Of a stretch of DNA of 64,000 nucleotides, positions 52,601 through 64,000 are shown one piece after another (within the stretch, counting starts at the first letter, position 1; each line of letters starts with the position of its first letter). The notes beneath the pieces were generated by a model. The model made no database searches, had not been told where the DNA came from, and saw nothing but the letters and a program-made list of their open reading frames with translations. A program made the translations under genes and the position numbers. The stretch is from Mesaphorura yosii (Eukaryota; Arthropoda; Collembola; Poduromorpha; Tullbergiidae). The stretch lies in NCBI GenBank assembly GCA_009869945.1, contig WIXG01000100.1, forward strand, positions 124,001 to 188,000, in the 5' to 3' direction.

Positions 52601-54883
52601 AGCGTTTCATCTTGATCAGCCAGTTCAGTACCACACAGGAATTTGGACCTGGATTGATAGTTTGAGCTGCACTACATTTGCACGCCACGATCTGCTCCCC
52701 TAAATTTAGGATGCAATAAATTGTAGTAAACCGCACTACCGAATATGTCAGTGCACAAACACTTTTTCTCATCAATCTGGGCAAATAAGTTTTTGTGGCA
52801 TTTCGGGAAGGGGAAGAAATCCTCTAGCCGGAGAGAGCGTAATCATGCTGTTAGTATGAACTGTTTACGATGTACAAAATTGAAAGGTTACACATGTTAA
52901 CTATTTTCTGGGATGCCTACAACTTAATCTCATTTTCGCCGCTCTTGCCTTCTGCTCCATTAACGAGGGGTGAAATTCGTCGGGGGACGTGCGTTACTTA
53001 CGTTTTGCTGGACTGAATTTTCTTCATTTCTTCAGCTATTCCGCTCAATCGTGGCAGGCGCAGAATGTTTACTATGATGACTTTCTGTAGCCTGATCAGA
53101 AAATCATTAATTTCTTCGGCTCTTACAATTACAAGAATTTGAAGAGAAGTCTTCAACATTTCAACTCTACTTGCTGGATACATAAAATGGTCTGATCGCC
53201 CTTTAACCTACCCATGGTATACATTTCAATATTGAATCTGCAATAACATAAAAGTGTCGGCACTCGATCGACTTGATTGGAAATCAATACAAAAGCTATG
53301 GCACTTTAGTTTTGCCTTTCTTCTTTGAACTTGAAAATAAAAAGTCAATTGCTGGAAAAATCAAAATTTGAAAAGGCAGACGAAAGCGAGGCCGTCGAAA
53401 GCTTGCAGATGACGTCTGGTGGCTATGAACTTCATAAAGTTGGCTGATAAATCAATTTACATTCATCTCAAGTCAACGTTTGCAATGCGTTCGCAAGCAA
53501 AAGCATTACATGAGTTATGTAGGCTGAAGCAAAACTGATGATACGCAGTCCAAGTCCATAGCATGAAATCATGATTGTGCGCTGAATGCTACAACCCGAT
53601 GGAGTGTGAAATCAAATGAAATAAAATTATGGAATATACGCGAATCAATCATTTTCGTTCCGACTGCTATTTGCTCGTGCTTTCACCAACAGTTGCGAAT
53701 TTAAAGTCGCAAATTTCACTCATTGACTCCCGAAATTCATTGCATCCATGTATTCAGTTAACTTCATTTCCTCTCCTCAAAAATTCTGCTACCCTAATTC
53801 AAATTGTTGGCATTATTAAATTAATATGCTAATCCACTGTCCTTTTCTTTGGTTTGCAGTGAGCAGGACTGACTTCTCGACGCATAAAATTTGTACCCCG
53901 AGAAATAAGAGTAGAAGAGATTGAAGAGCAGGAGTACGAAAGGTAAGATGAAAAAAATTCATGATTCTTCCGCGTTGCGAGCGAAAGGAGGAAGGTTGCT
54001 CTCTGCACAGGTCCCTTAATACTCCCTATTTCATATCATTAAGAATAAAAGAAGGATAAAATCTGGTAAAACGTTAAACTACATATAAAAGAATAAAAAG
54101 TGCGTGACTAAAATTTGTAAAAGATAATTGAGAAGCTCGCATGGGAAAGATGAAAAAATGTTACATTAGGGAAAATGCATTAAATTGTTATATTATGAAC
54201 ATTCTCTACTGAGTGTAGAACATGGAGACTTTCGAGCTCAGGCTCAGGCATGGCACAGGGGTCACACTTTTACTTTTCTTGCACAGTGCCCTACTAAAAG
54301 TGAACTGAACTTCGTACACTATGCACAAAATTTTGTCGAGTAAAGTTTACACGTTTACACGATGAACTCCTGCAGCAGCATATGTAAATGCATTGGTATA
54401 GATTTACAGTTCTTACAGCCAAACGATTACTCATGATCTCCTTGAAGCGGGAGGCTCCTAAAACGATGTTAATACTATGGCTGTAACTGTGACTGTGACT
54501 GACAATTGTAGGACTTACGACCAGTGGTGACAACGGGCTTCAGGACGCGGAAGAAATGAGAATCATACACGGACACGGACGATATTTGTAATATGATAAA
54601 GAATATTCTTTTGCTTAATTTAATTCGGACGCGGACAACTAATTATGACGATGGACTAATTTACTGACTTTACACTCAAGACTACTGACTCTCTCTCTGG
54701 GCACACTGAATTCTTTTTTCTCTCTCTTTCCTATCTCCAACCCTTTTCATATTTATATTCTAATTTTACTACACTGAGACTGGGAAGCAAAGCATTAGCA
54801 TTACTTCACTCCACTAATTTACACTTAATTGAAAATTAAAGTGAAAACAGGAAATCTGAAATGCTTGATTGCTTTATTGAGGG

Positions 54884-54908
54884 TCAAATGTCAAGTGTCA
54901 AGTGTCAC
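54884..54908. repeat. 7-base tandem repeat, about 3.5 copies
   Basis: The unit TCAAGTG is present as TCAAATG, TCAAGTG, TCAAGTG and a partial fourth copy. This is a minor low-complexity feature. Confidence 0.65.
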
Positions 54909-57900
54909 TGATTAAGCCCGGAAAGCTTCTATTCATTCGTGAGGTGTTGCCAAAATTTGCATAAGGGAGAGTTTCACGAAATACCGTATCACTGAGAGAA
55001 TCTTTCCTAGCACTTTACTCGGTCCCTAGCAATTCTGTGTTTTTTTTGCTACTTCAATTTCATTTTGGTCTCAAGTTTCATCTTCCGTATTTACTCTACA
55101 AGTAATCACATACCTACTTTGCCCATAGAATAAGACTCGTCAATTTCCACAGGAAATGCTTTCATGCAAATCTCCAAATGTAAATTCTTCTAAGACCGAT
55201 TGTGTACTTTGTCATTTTAATGTAGTGGGAAAGTTGCCGGCAGGAGAAGCACTTGAAGACTGATGCCAAGAATGAAAAAATTAAAGAAATTGAGCCCGCA
55301 GTAACTGGAAACTGATTGCTCTGTATAATTCTTGCAATGCTTTCCTGTCACTGCATGATTTCGAATTTTTTCTCCCTTAAAGTAAGAATTTGATTTGTGA
55401 ACACCAAAATTTCCATCCTTCAGTTGACGAGGAATCGGAATGCGTTGAAATTTAGCTCCTTATGCACAAGAAAGGAACGAATGAATGAATGTCTTAGTGG
55501 CACATCGAAGAAAGTTGGGCAATGTTGACGCTCTGCGTGAAAGAGAAGGAATCCGGTGATGCTGCACCTTCCGCCCTGTAACACTCATTTATGCGTGTGC
55601 TTGTTCGCACTTCCTTTCAAGTTCAACCTGCAGAAAGTTTTCTCCCTTTCTCTCTTAATATACTCGTTTATATAATATTTTTTGCATCTTGACGTATGCA
55701 CGAGCGTGTCTCATGTGCACGCTTCACAAGAAAATATGGTTCGCATAGCGTTCATCGCGAGAGCGGCTGATGACCTAACGTCGGACTCAGCAACTCAACG
55801 TGCCTCACCATCATCGTTGCACTCAATACCCAATAACAAAGGCAAGACGAGACTTCACAACACTCACGCACACGCATGTAAGCTATAATGAGCCGTGTCT
55901 TAGTTGCTGAGGAAAAGTACGTATTTCCTGAAGACTTTTCACAATATTGCTATGCATATTCCATGTAATACCTTTGAATGATTTTTATTCTTTCATCATG
56001 GTTCATTTGGAATCGCTCTTAGCAATCCTCCATGTTTCCTTTATCGGCTTGAACGACTAATGAATTTCATGGACTCTTGAGTCAACATTCAGCTCTGATC
56101 AATGAAGTATGCAACATTCAGTTTGTGTGATTATCTCCGTCAGGCATCGTCGAAAACTGGCTGAATCGCGCCATCGGTCACCCCCGAAATGCATAAATCC
56201 TATGTTTATCCTTTTAATAGCATTTCAAGTACAATCAGAGTGGAAAAACTTGAAATCATTGCCTTGCCTTGCGCTTTACCGAGAAGGCCTGGCTGAGTTG
56301 ACCAGGCATCCGGACTTGTATGTGAACCATTTGGACAATATAATCTGATGTAAGGAAAAGTCGCCCTTTCCCGGTCTGCTTTTATTGTGCTGTCACACGT
56401 GAGTTGCAGAATAAAATGATTTTATGTGGAAAGTGGACTAGAACGATGTGAGGCTCGCCGCTCTGTCAAACCCAAACATTGAAGACTCTCGCTCTATCCG
56501 ACTCGATCCGCTCTGATGTGGGTCCAATATTTTTTCTTTATTATCAAGCCGAGTCTCCGTTGCAAAAGTGATTCTCGGACTACCCACGGAGCGAGGCGTA
56601 GTCTTTTACGAGCCACATTTACGCGCTTGGCGAGCGTTTTGTCTATGCAGGTTCACAGCTTTTACCTTTCCGTCCTACTTTTGGGTGAGCACACACGTCG
56701 CGGAGCTGGGCAGAAGAGAGTGATTGCAATCATGACGAAAGTGGTCACTCGGGATGTTTGATGGAAGTGGGAGAAGAAAGGCGAAGTGAAATCTTTTGAA
56801 GAGGAGAGAACGGAGGAGCAAAACAGAAAGGATTACGGAGAAAACAGTGGAAGCGTAAAGAAGGGGAAATTGAGTGAATTTAGAACTGTATCTATTCATT
56901 TTCTCTTTGCACTTTAACTACTCGTGTTTGTTTGAATGATAGAAAACTCGCCTCCTCCGCCGCTCAAATATTTCTTACTTCAGCATTTTCTTCGGTTGCA
57001 CAGACGCCGCTTTAAGACACCTTTCAGTCGTAAAAGATTTTCCGTTTGAACCTGCATGCGCGGAATCCGTGCCCGGGTGCAGTGAAAGTGATGCGAGGCG
57101 AAAGTACTTGCTCAGTACACAGGATGAAATGAAATGGAAGATTGCTGAATGAGAAAGAGGCAAAGTGGGAAGAATGCGGATGAGAAGAAAATCGCAGAAC
57201 AGAAGAGACAAAATTATATAAAAGTTGTACAAGGAAAATCGATGAAGGCAGCCAGCAAGGACCGACGGACCGACCAGCGGATGGATTCGCGCATAACTGT
57301 GTAATAGGATGGGAAGATATCTTGTAAAAATGTTGCCTTAAAATAGGGACATGGAAAAACAGTGCGAGGAACAAGTCTGGTGTGATGATATAATAATATG
57401 GATAGTGAACTATATCTGCACCCAGCAAGATGAAAGAAAAAGAAAGCCACGATATTATCAAAAGACAACGGCGACCACGAGACTGCTGCGAGAGGACGAC
57501 GACTCTTCTTCATTTTATTGTACCATTTCTTTAGGATTTTCCTCTCTTCCTGAGCAACATTGCATTTTTCGTCATTCATTCCACTCTTTTAAAACGTGCA
57601 AGCAGAAAAACCGAAAGCTTTTCAAGTGGTTTCATTGGATTCCGTGGCCAGAAATTTTCGTATTACTGCTGCATGAGAATAGTTTCTCTTTGGTCGTCCG
57701 TGAGTGTAATTTCAAGCCGGCGATAGCTTGTCTTCGAAGATCATACCGAGTTTCTAGGCCTTCCGTTCCAAAGTATGTATGAGAGTTCATTAATTCCAAG
57801 TCTAAGAGACCCAACTCATACGACCACCGATTCCGCCTCAACCATTTAAGTGTGTACACACACGAGTTTTGTGCAGGGGAACGCATGCACTCAAATATTT

Positions 57901-59002
57901 TTCAAAATGCAAATTTCAAAGTAAAGCATAAAGAGCAAACATCACAGAACGCACAGTCGTTTGAAGAGTTTAATTGAGTGCATTAATTATGGTCTGACAT
58001 CGCCCGTCTGAAAAGCAGCTCACGGCGCTAAAGAGAGTGGCCTGGGCACAGGTTGGAAATTACCGCCATCCTCCTCACTTTAACTCGGCCACAACTTTCC
58101 TTTCAAAATCTCAAATAAAACGAAAGTACGCACAATTCCTTTCTTCTTTGCTCGTATTTTTCTGCTGAGTCAAAAGATAAAATTAAGTCGAAATGTCATC
58201 CGTAATGTCACTTTGAAATTCTACGCTATTTCCATTTTATGGCTTCGGATAATACGCCGATCGTTCTACTTTCCCTGCTGTGTTCCGCGTGCTTGCGTAC
58301 AGCCGCGTCTTATTGCCACTCTTACACGCTTAACCGGCTCAGAGACAAATATATGTTGAAATGGAGCATTTATGGCTGCGCAGCCAAGTGTGAGGCAGGC
58401 AAAACTTGTTAAGAAGCTTTCTTTCAGCGGATGCATCGTTTTCTTTCAAATTCGTTTTTGTGAGGTCTGTCTTCGATGTTTTGAGATCAACAATGCAATA
58501 AGCTCAGTCTTGGCGGGTATATCTTGTTTGGAATTAAAGGGCAAGTTACAAACGAAAGTGGTTGCGCTCATTAATGACCAGAATTTCGCGGTGGACGCGA
58601 ACTCAACTGCAGTTGCTACATTCGCTTTACAGATCTGAAAGTCTCTGTGCGGAGCAGATTCTTTGGTTTCATTCATGCAAAAGAAAAATAGACAACAGTT
58701 TTGTTGTCTGCTTTTCAGAAGTCTTTGGAATTGTCCCCCGCTTTTCTTCTCAAAAAATAGATTATAGTCGTCACATTTTCTTTACTAATGACAACGGCCA
58801 TCATTTCCTGGCTGCTTTCTTTTTCATTGTCATTCCTCTAAAGACTAAAGTTGTCTTCTTTAATTGTCATAACCTGTCACGAAAGATTCTTTGAGACGTT
58901 TCTTGCGAAAGATAAAACGGCTGAGGGCAAGGTTGATCGTGATCACGAGATTGTAAAATAAGGGAATGGCGCCTCTATCTATTGTTCTAGTGTCCATCCT
59001 CA

Positions 59003-59093
59003 ATCCCCCCCAACTCCGCCTTATTTCGCCCCTATTTCCCCCATTTCTAACATTCCCCCTTCCCCCCATTTCCAAAATTTCCAGCATTTCTCC
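59003..59093. repeat. C-rich polypyrimidine tract on the + strand
   Basis: About 90 bases made of C runs of 3-8 alternating with ATTTC-like spacers, with near-repeats of CCCCCATTTC. It is strongly strand-asymmetric; the complementary strand has closely spaced G-runs that could in principle form a quadruplex. No flanking gene structure was recognised. Confidence 0.55.
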
Positions 59094-62000
59094 CGTTATT
59101 CAATTTGTAATTGTATGTGACGTTGAATCCAGAGAATTAATGAGATCTGAAATTTAAAAAATACTAAGGAGTCGTGCAACTACGGACTTGTTAGAATTTA
59201 TTACTACTGGGGTCAATGGAATTAGAAAATGGTCCTATTTTGCGGTCATAATTCGTGTCTGGCTTCCGTATTCAAGCCCGCCATAAAAATGATGGCGATG
59301 ACCTGAAGACGACGAATTATTCACTTTCCGTCGACAGTTCACTCTGGTCATATTTATTCGCCCCGTGACTTCTCACTTGTCAGTCGTAGCCCTCGCCAAA
59401 GTAGGTCTCCAACTTCAAAATTGAATTTCCAGAAAATGGGTTTGGAAAGACTGCATCGCCATGCAAAGTGAGGAGAAAGCGGAGAGAATTGGAAAAATAA
59501 AATTGAATTGAAAGTGCATGGATGGAAAAGGCGAAAGACCACTTGCAAATTGAAAATAGAAAGAAATGAGATTTAAGTTCCAAGTTTTTTCGCCTCCTTT
59601 CTCTTTTTCTCTCTCCAAATTTGACCAAATTGACGTTGGAATTCGGGCACTGCTCTCATCTCCCCTTAGTCCTTAGTCTTAGAATAATGTATTATGCATT
59701 ATCTGAACTCCACAGGATTCGAGCGTCTTCTGCGAGAGATAAAGATTGAGAATTCCGCGTTGCCACGTTTGCTACGGCTGGACGAGTGGACTGACGCTTC
59801 TTGAGCTCCGAGAATGAATTCACCACCACAGAACGAAATCAGCGAAAAGAAAAGAATATACAAAAAGTTGTGTGTTGCGATGAATTCATCATCATCATTC
59901 TCCTCGAACTTGTACATTCTGAATTTATCTTCGCACAAGAGCCGCATATGGAGAAAGTTTTCTTTCATCTTGCGCACATGGCTGGACACTCGGAAAATTT
60001 TCTCCGAACTGTCAGGAGAAAAAGACGTTCATCATTTCATTGACTGAGGAAAGTGTCTGATAAAGTACGATTTAGCAGTAAATGTGCAGTGGTGGCGAAG
60101 CGCTGTTCTCTGGAGTTGGTTCGTTAGAGTACGCGAGACTTTGCCTATTTAAATTGTGTGTACTACTCTGCTTGTCTCTGCCCTGCCTGCACTGCGCGAT
60201 GATCAGGTACAAGCCAAAAGTCTCTGTGGCTGGAGGAGCTCGCTACTGCTTAGGAGGCGACATATGGATTGGGTTCTCTAATAATACTAATGTTACAACA
60301 ATGGGTTGGAATGCAAGGTCCCCATGAATAAATCAAGACAAGAGTTCACGACAGCCACGCCGACGACGAATTGAGAAGAAAAGGAAAGCAGAGGAGAGAC
60401 TTGCTCTTATCACAAGCAGATTTCTTTTCTTCCTCTTTGCTCTTTTTAAATATAGCACATTGTAACGAGTAAGTAAAGTTTTGCGGGAGTCGAGCACGAC
60501 GACGAATGGCAAAATAAGAAAAATTTGGGATAAGAAACGAAAAACATTTTTATCCCCTTCTTTCCATTTGCCATGAATTATTGTAGAGGTTGTAAAATAC
60601 ACTTGTCTCATCTCTTACTTCCCTCCGCTCTTTATCTCTTCACTCTGCATCGGATTCTGCTTTCTTCTGCAGATTGTGTCCTCTCCTCCGAGCGACGCTA
60701 GGCCGAGTAATATGAAGGAGCGAATCCGGCAAGGCACCTTTCAGACACTCCGCCACCAAAGTGTCTCCTCAGCCAGTTAAAGAGATTGCAAGGACATTTT
60801 CACTCTCTCGATTTCCTCCTGCGTTGCAGGAAACCAAGCGCGTTCATTGTTTTTTCATTTTCTCCGCTTCCAGCTGCCGTGCCGTGCCGTGTCGGACAAG
60901 TGAGGTCATTGTCATGTGTGCGCCCGTCCGCCATAATCCAGTTTATCCTCCATTCGAAGAGGTCAGTTGAGGCTCTCTATCTTTTTCGGAATATGTACAT
61001 ATAAATATTATGTGACACTCGAGACAAGTCTTCCTGAGTGGTTCCAAGGCTCTTGTGTCTCACCGTATCGTGCGGACGGATCTCGTGCGATAAAAATTAT
61101 TAGGTTGAAAGAAAATATAGTGCTGGCCGGGACTGGCGAGGACGTGCTGAGTGCTGCGCTGCTGCTGCTCGAGCTTCATACTGCGACTGAATGCGGGGAA
61201 TCGTTTGCTTTTGCTGGTCCCGTGCTTTTTCGAAATGATGTGGACATTAGATGTAATTATGGGAATGGACTGCCCGTGATATGTTATCTCAGGCAGGATT
61301 TTTGTCTCTTCCCATTTCACAGCTGAGTCACTTTGAGTTAGTTGACTGGCAGTAACAAGTGTACGAGAGTGGCATCCGAAGCACCACTGCCGCACACAAG
61401 CAGCGGAAGAAAGACAATAGATTGCAGGGGTGCCCGAGAAAGGAGAAAATATGCTAAATAAGCAGAAAGTGGGAAGAAAATAATACAATTGGATGGCGCG
61501 TAAAGGCACCTTTGATCCCTCAGCCCGCGCCACTTATTATATCCGCTTCCTTTGCTAGTGCTATGCTACTTTTTTGTCGACTTGCAAAAACGTTAAACCT
61601 CGCAAGCTGTATTGAATAATCCGGGTAATCTATTCTCTCGTCCATTCGCCGCGTCTCCCGCACACGTGCCAATTCTGCCAGCGAAAGTGAATCAAACATC
61701 AAACTTTGGATAATGGAAACTCAATTAACACATTTCATGGAACTAATTTCGCGAATGATTGTTATTCTAAATCATTACACTCAACACGACCAGAGTTCAT
61801 GGTTTACCACTCCCTGGGACGCTTAACAGCATGTAATTACTTCGTCTGTGTACACGCCTGCTCGTTAATTCAAACGACTAGAAAATAATTAGCGTGAAGC
61901 TTTTGACCTCACAGAACACTGGAAAGCAATTATTTCTTGTAATATGAGAAACATCAATCGCATTATTATGATTTGTTTGTGGTTTGTGTGCTGCCTGAGC

Positions 62001-63959
62001 TTGGCTTTTGCAATTGCTGCCCTGCTATTGTAATACAAGACGTTTATTTGCACAGCTTTGCTCAGGCCAACTCATTTCTGCGTCCTATTTTACTGTCCCG
62101 TACAGCTCTGTTTAGCCCGCACAATGAAAATAGGTTCGCCGGAATTGCGAAGCAAAGTTTTGCACTGCTTCCAAGCACATTTACCAGAATTTATGCATCA
62201 TTGCCGTAGTTTATGATTACGTTCTCGCTACTTAACTGGGATTTATAAACTCCGAGCTCGCAGTTCGCCGCAAATGATAATGTACGCTGCTCCTAATAAT
62301 TTGTAGCCTAATTGCGATGGCTGCACGTCGAATGAAGCGAGACTTAGCGCTGAGCCTAGCCGAAGCCGCCGCTGGAAACATTGACTTATTAAATCTCTAT
62401 TAACTAGCTAGCAGCGGCGAAGTGATGCAAAGAGTCTCGAGAGAATATGCCAACTCGTATAAAATGACTTCCAAAAGTTTTCCGGTTCGCACATCCACCT
62501 TGTACTATGTTATACTTTTATTACTTGGTCTTCCACGTTTCTCGTAAGAGAGGTCTTGGTAGCTTCCGCCGCTGGTCCGAAATAGTCGATAACTGGGCAT
62601 TTAGCCAATCGAAAAATAGATGGGAAGAGAAAGGAGAGTTTTCTCCCTTTCTCCATTTCCTGCTTCATCGTAATAAATAATTTTTTTCTTGTTCATAAAA
62701 CTCCTAACTGGTCCACCAGCATAATGTTGCTCGCCTTTCGCCCTGTTTTCCTTTTACTTTTTACAGCTTAAGCGACTGCCACATATTAGACTCCTCCGAG
62801 CGTGGCGTGGCGTTGCCTTGAGTGGTGCAGTGTTGGTGTCTATCCGTTTCGCTGGTGGCCAGCAATGTGTAGTGGGCCCAGTTTCTCCTTCGGATCCGCA
62901 CACCAGCAACTTACCACAACACGGACGGATAGGCTTATCAGGAGAAATATCGTGAAGCGTAAGAGAGAGAAAAATCCCGGCAAATGAGAGCGAGAGGAAA
63001 ACATATATTTTACTTTATGTTACATATTATGTTATGAACTTTTGGGAAATGCAGCAGACCGATATACTCGGGGCGAGCCCATTGCAAGACTTTTTCATTT
63101 ACCACAAATGACTGTGCACTGTAATGCCACAGAAATATTATATTTTCGGTTCTGTACCTTTTCAGATATCGTAATGTATAGGCATTAAGATTTTCATGCT
63201 CGCCACGCTGCAACATAGCGTAACGCATTTCTTGCTTGGAGCTTACGACTTGGTTGCCGCTGTTGTTTGTTATAAGCATGTAATTACATTATTGTGTAGT
63301 TGTGCGAGAATCTACTTTAATTTTTTTAAATACATCATAACTTGTGAAAAATTACTCATTACTTTCTTTCGTTTCACGGTTGGGATTCCATTTCTGTTCC
63401 AGAGTGCGAGCGCCCCAAGTTTTACGTTCACGGTGTAATAAAAATAATAATGACTTCTTCGTGATTACAAAATATGTTCTTGAACTCTTATTAGTTCATT
63501 GTTAATAACGGGCCCATTAATTTTAATTCACATTAATGCTTACCTGAGACCTTGTAAGTCGCCCAATTTTTATAGAAATTCACTCAAGGTAGCATAATGA
63601 CTTTGATTTCTAGCTCAGTGCAGAGAGGAACTGAAAGGATGTTGCGACTTTATAATCTTGTTATCAACTATACACACGAAATATGAAACTCATCTCGGTC
63701 TGATTAGGAATGATTTCTCTCGAGAAATGTGTACGATTCCGTGGCCAAGACTTTGAATTTAATTTTGGGTGAAGGGAAGGAACTGGACTTCTGGAAAAAT
63801 GTGCCTTTTCTTCCGAAATAACTCGCATCCTTTTCCTGAGTAACGCATTAGCCAGCAGCAGCCAGCGTGTAGCCAGGATGAATGATTCCCATCCGATCTG
63901 ATACAGCAAATTGGAAGGAGATAAATTGAGAGAAGGAGGCAAGCAAGCCCCGAACTTAC

Positions 63960-64000
63960 CTCGTTTGACTCCACTCTTTGGTTCGTATTTATCCAGCACC
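63960..64000 (-). CDS. Possible exon end with consensus donor, running off the right edge
   Basis: On the minus strand the last 41 bases read in one open frame as VLDKYEPKSGVKR plus one base, ending AG directly before GTAAGT (donor at 63959-63954), an ideal splice-donor context. Only 13 residues are visible, and no family is recognised from them. The other two frames include one with a stop. If real, the gene lies mainly to the right of the window, and part of the long gene-free region here would be its intron. Confidence 0.25.

Larger units (their letters stand above)
32061..63959. other. About 32 kb with no recognisable gene
   Basis: Apart from the small repeats and the weak secreted-peptide ORF listed separately, I see no supported gene. 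The longest open stretches (34894-35358 plus, 43342-43830 plus, 57351-57782 plus, 61060-61533 minus) carry no recognisable domain and often overlap equally long opposite-strand frames. Short CAG/CTG, GA and CT runs are common. No tRNA, rRNA or conserved microRNA seed that I know was recognised. It may be intergenic DNA or a large intron. Confidence 0.5.

Overview
This window looks like a gene-poor stretch of an animal nuclear genome, most likely an arthropod. Nothing suggests a prokaryote, a plasmid or a phage. There are no long uninterrupted reading frames, no operon-like runs, no ribosome-binding-site/start pairs and no CRISPR array, and I found no tRNA or rRNA. The only convincing intact gene is split by two short introns with consensus splice sites and starts in a CAAAATG context typical of arthropods. 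The recognisable transposon debris (a Tc1/mariner-type DD37E element and two Mutator-like fragments with an N-terminal zinc-finger-like region or a C-terminal SWIM finger) is of types common in arthropod genomes. I cannot name the species.

Layout. 1.4-2.1 kb: decayed N-terminal part of a Mutator-like transposase (minus strand). 7.96-8.77 kb: three-exon gene for a secreted lipocalin-like protein of 219 residues (minus strand), with a plausible TATA/initiator promoter at 8.81-8.85 kb. 10.3-10.55 kb: unidentified coding-like stretch. 10.98-12.2 kb: a nearly full-length but dead mariner-like element with both terminal inverted repeats and a transposase pseudogene. 12.3-31.7 kb: no recognisable gene, only low-complexity tracts, one doubtful coding-like patch and one long alternating purine-pyrimidine tract in a CpG-rich patch. 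31.7-32.1 kb: decayed C-terminal (SWIM/AT-hook-like) part of a second Mutator-like transposase (minus strand). 32.1-63.96 kb: no recognisable gene, with a few inverted and tandem repeats and one weak secreted-peptide ORF. 63.96-64.0 kb: possible end of an exon with a consensus donor site, running off the right edge on the minus strand.

How it fits together. The lipocalin is the only apparent functional unit; it is compact (about 0.85 kb from putative start site to stop codon) and sits among old transposon relics. The remaining roughly 55 kb could be intergenic regulatory DNA or large introns of a gene whose exons lie mostly outside the window. Sequence alone does not decide between these. I found no convincing new biological system. 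The items most worth a second look are the lipocalin with an atypical N-terminal core, the mariner and Mutator fossils, and a few structured non-coding motifs.
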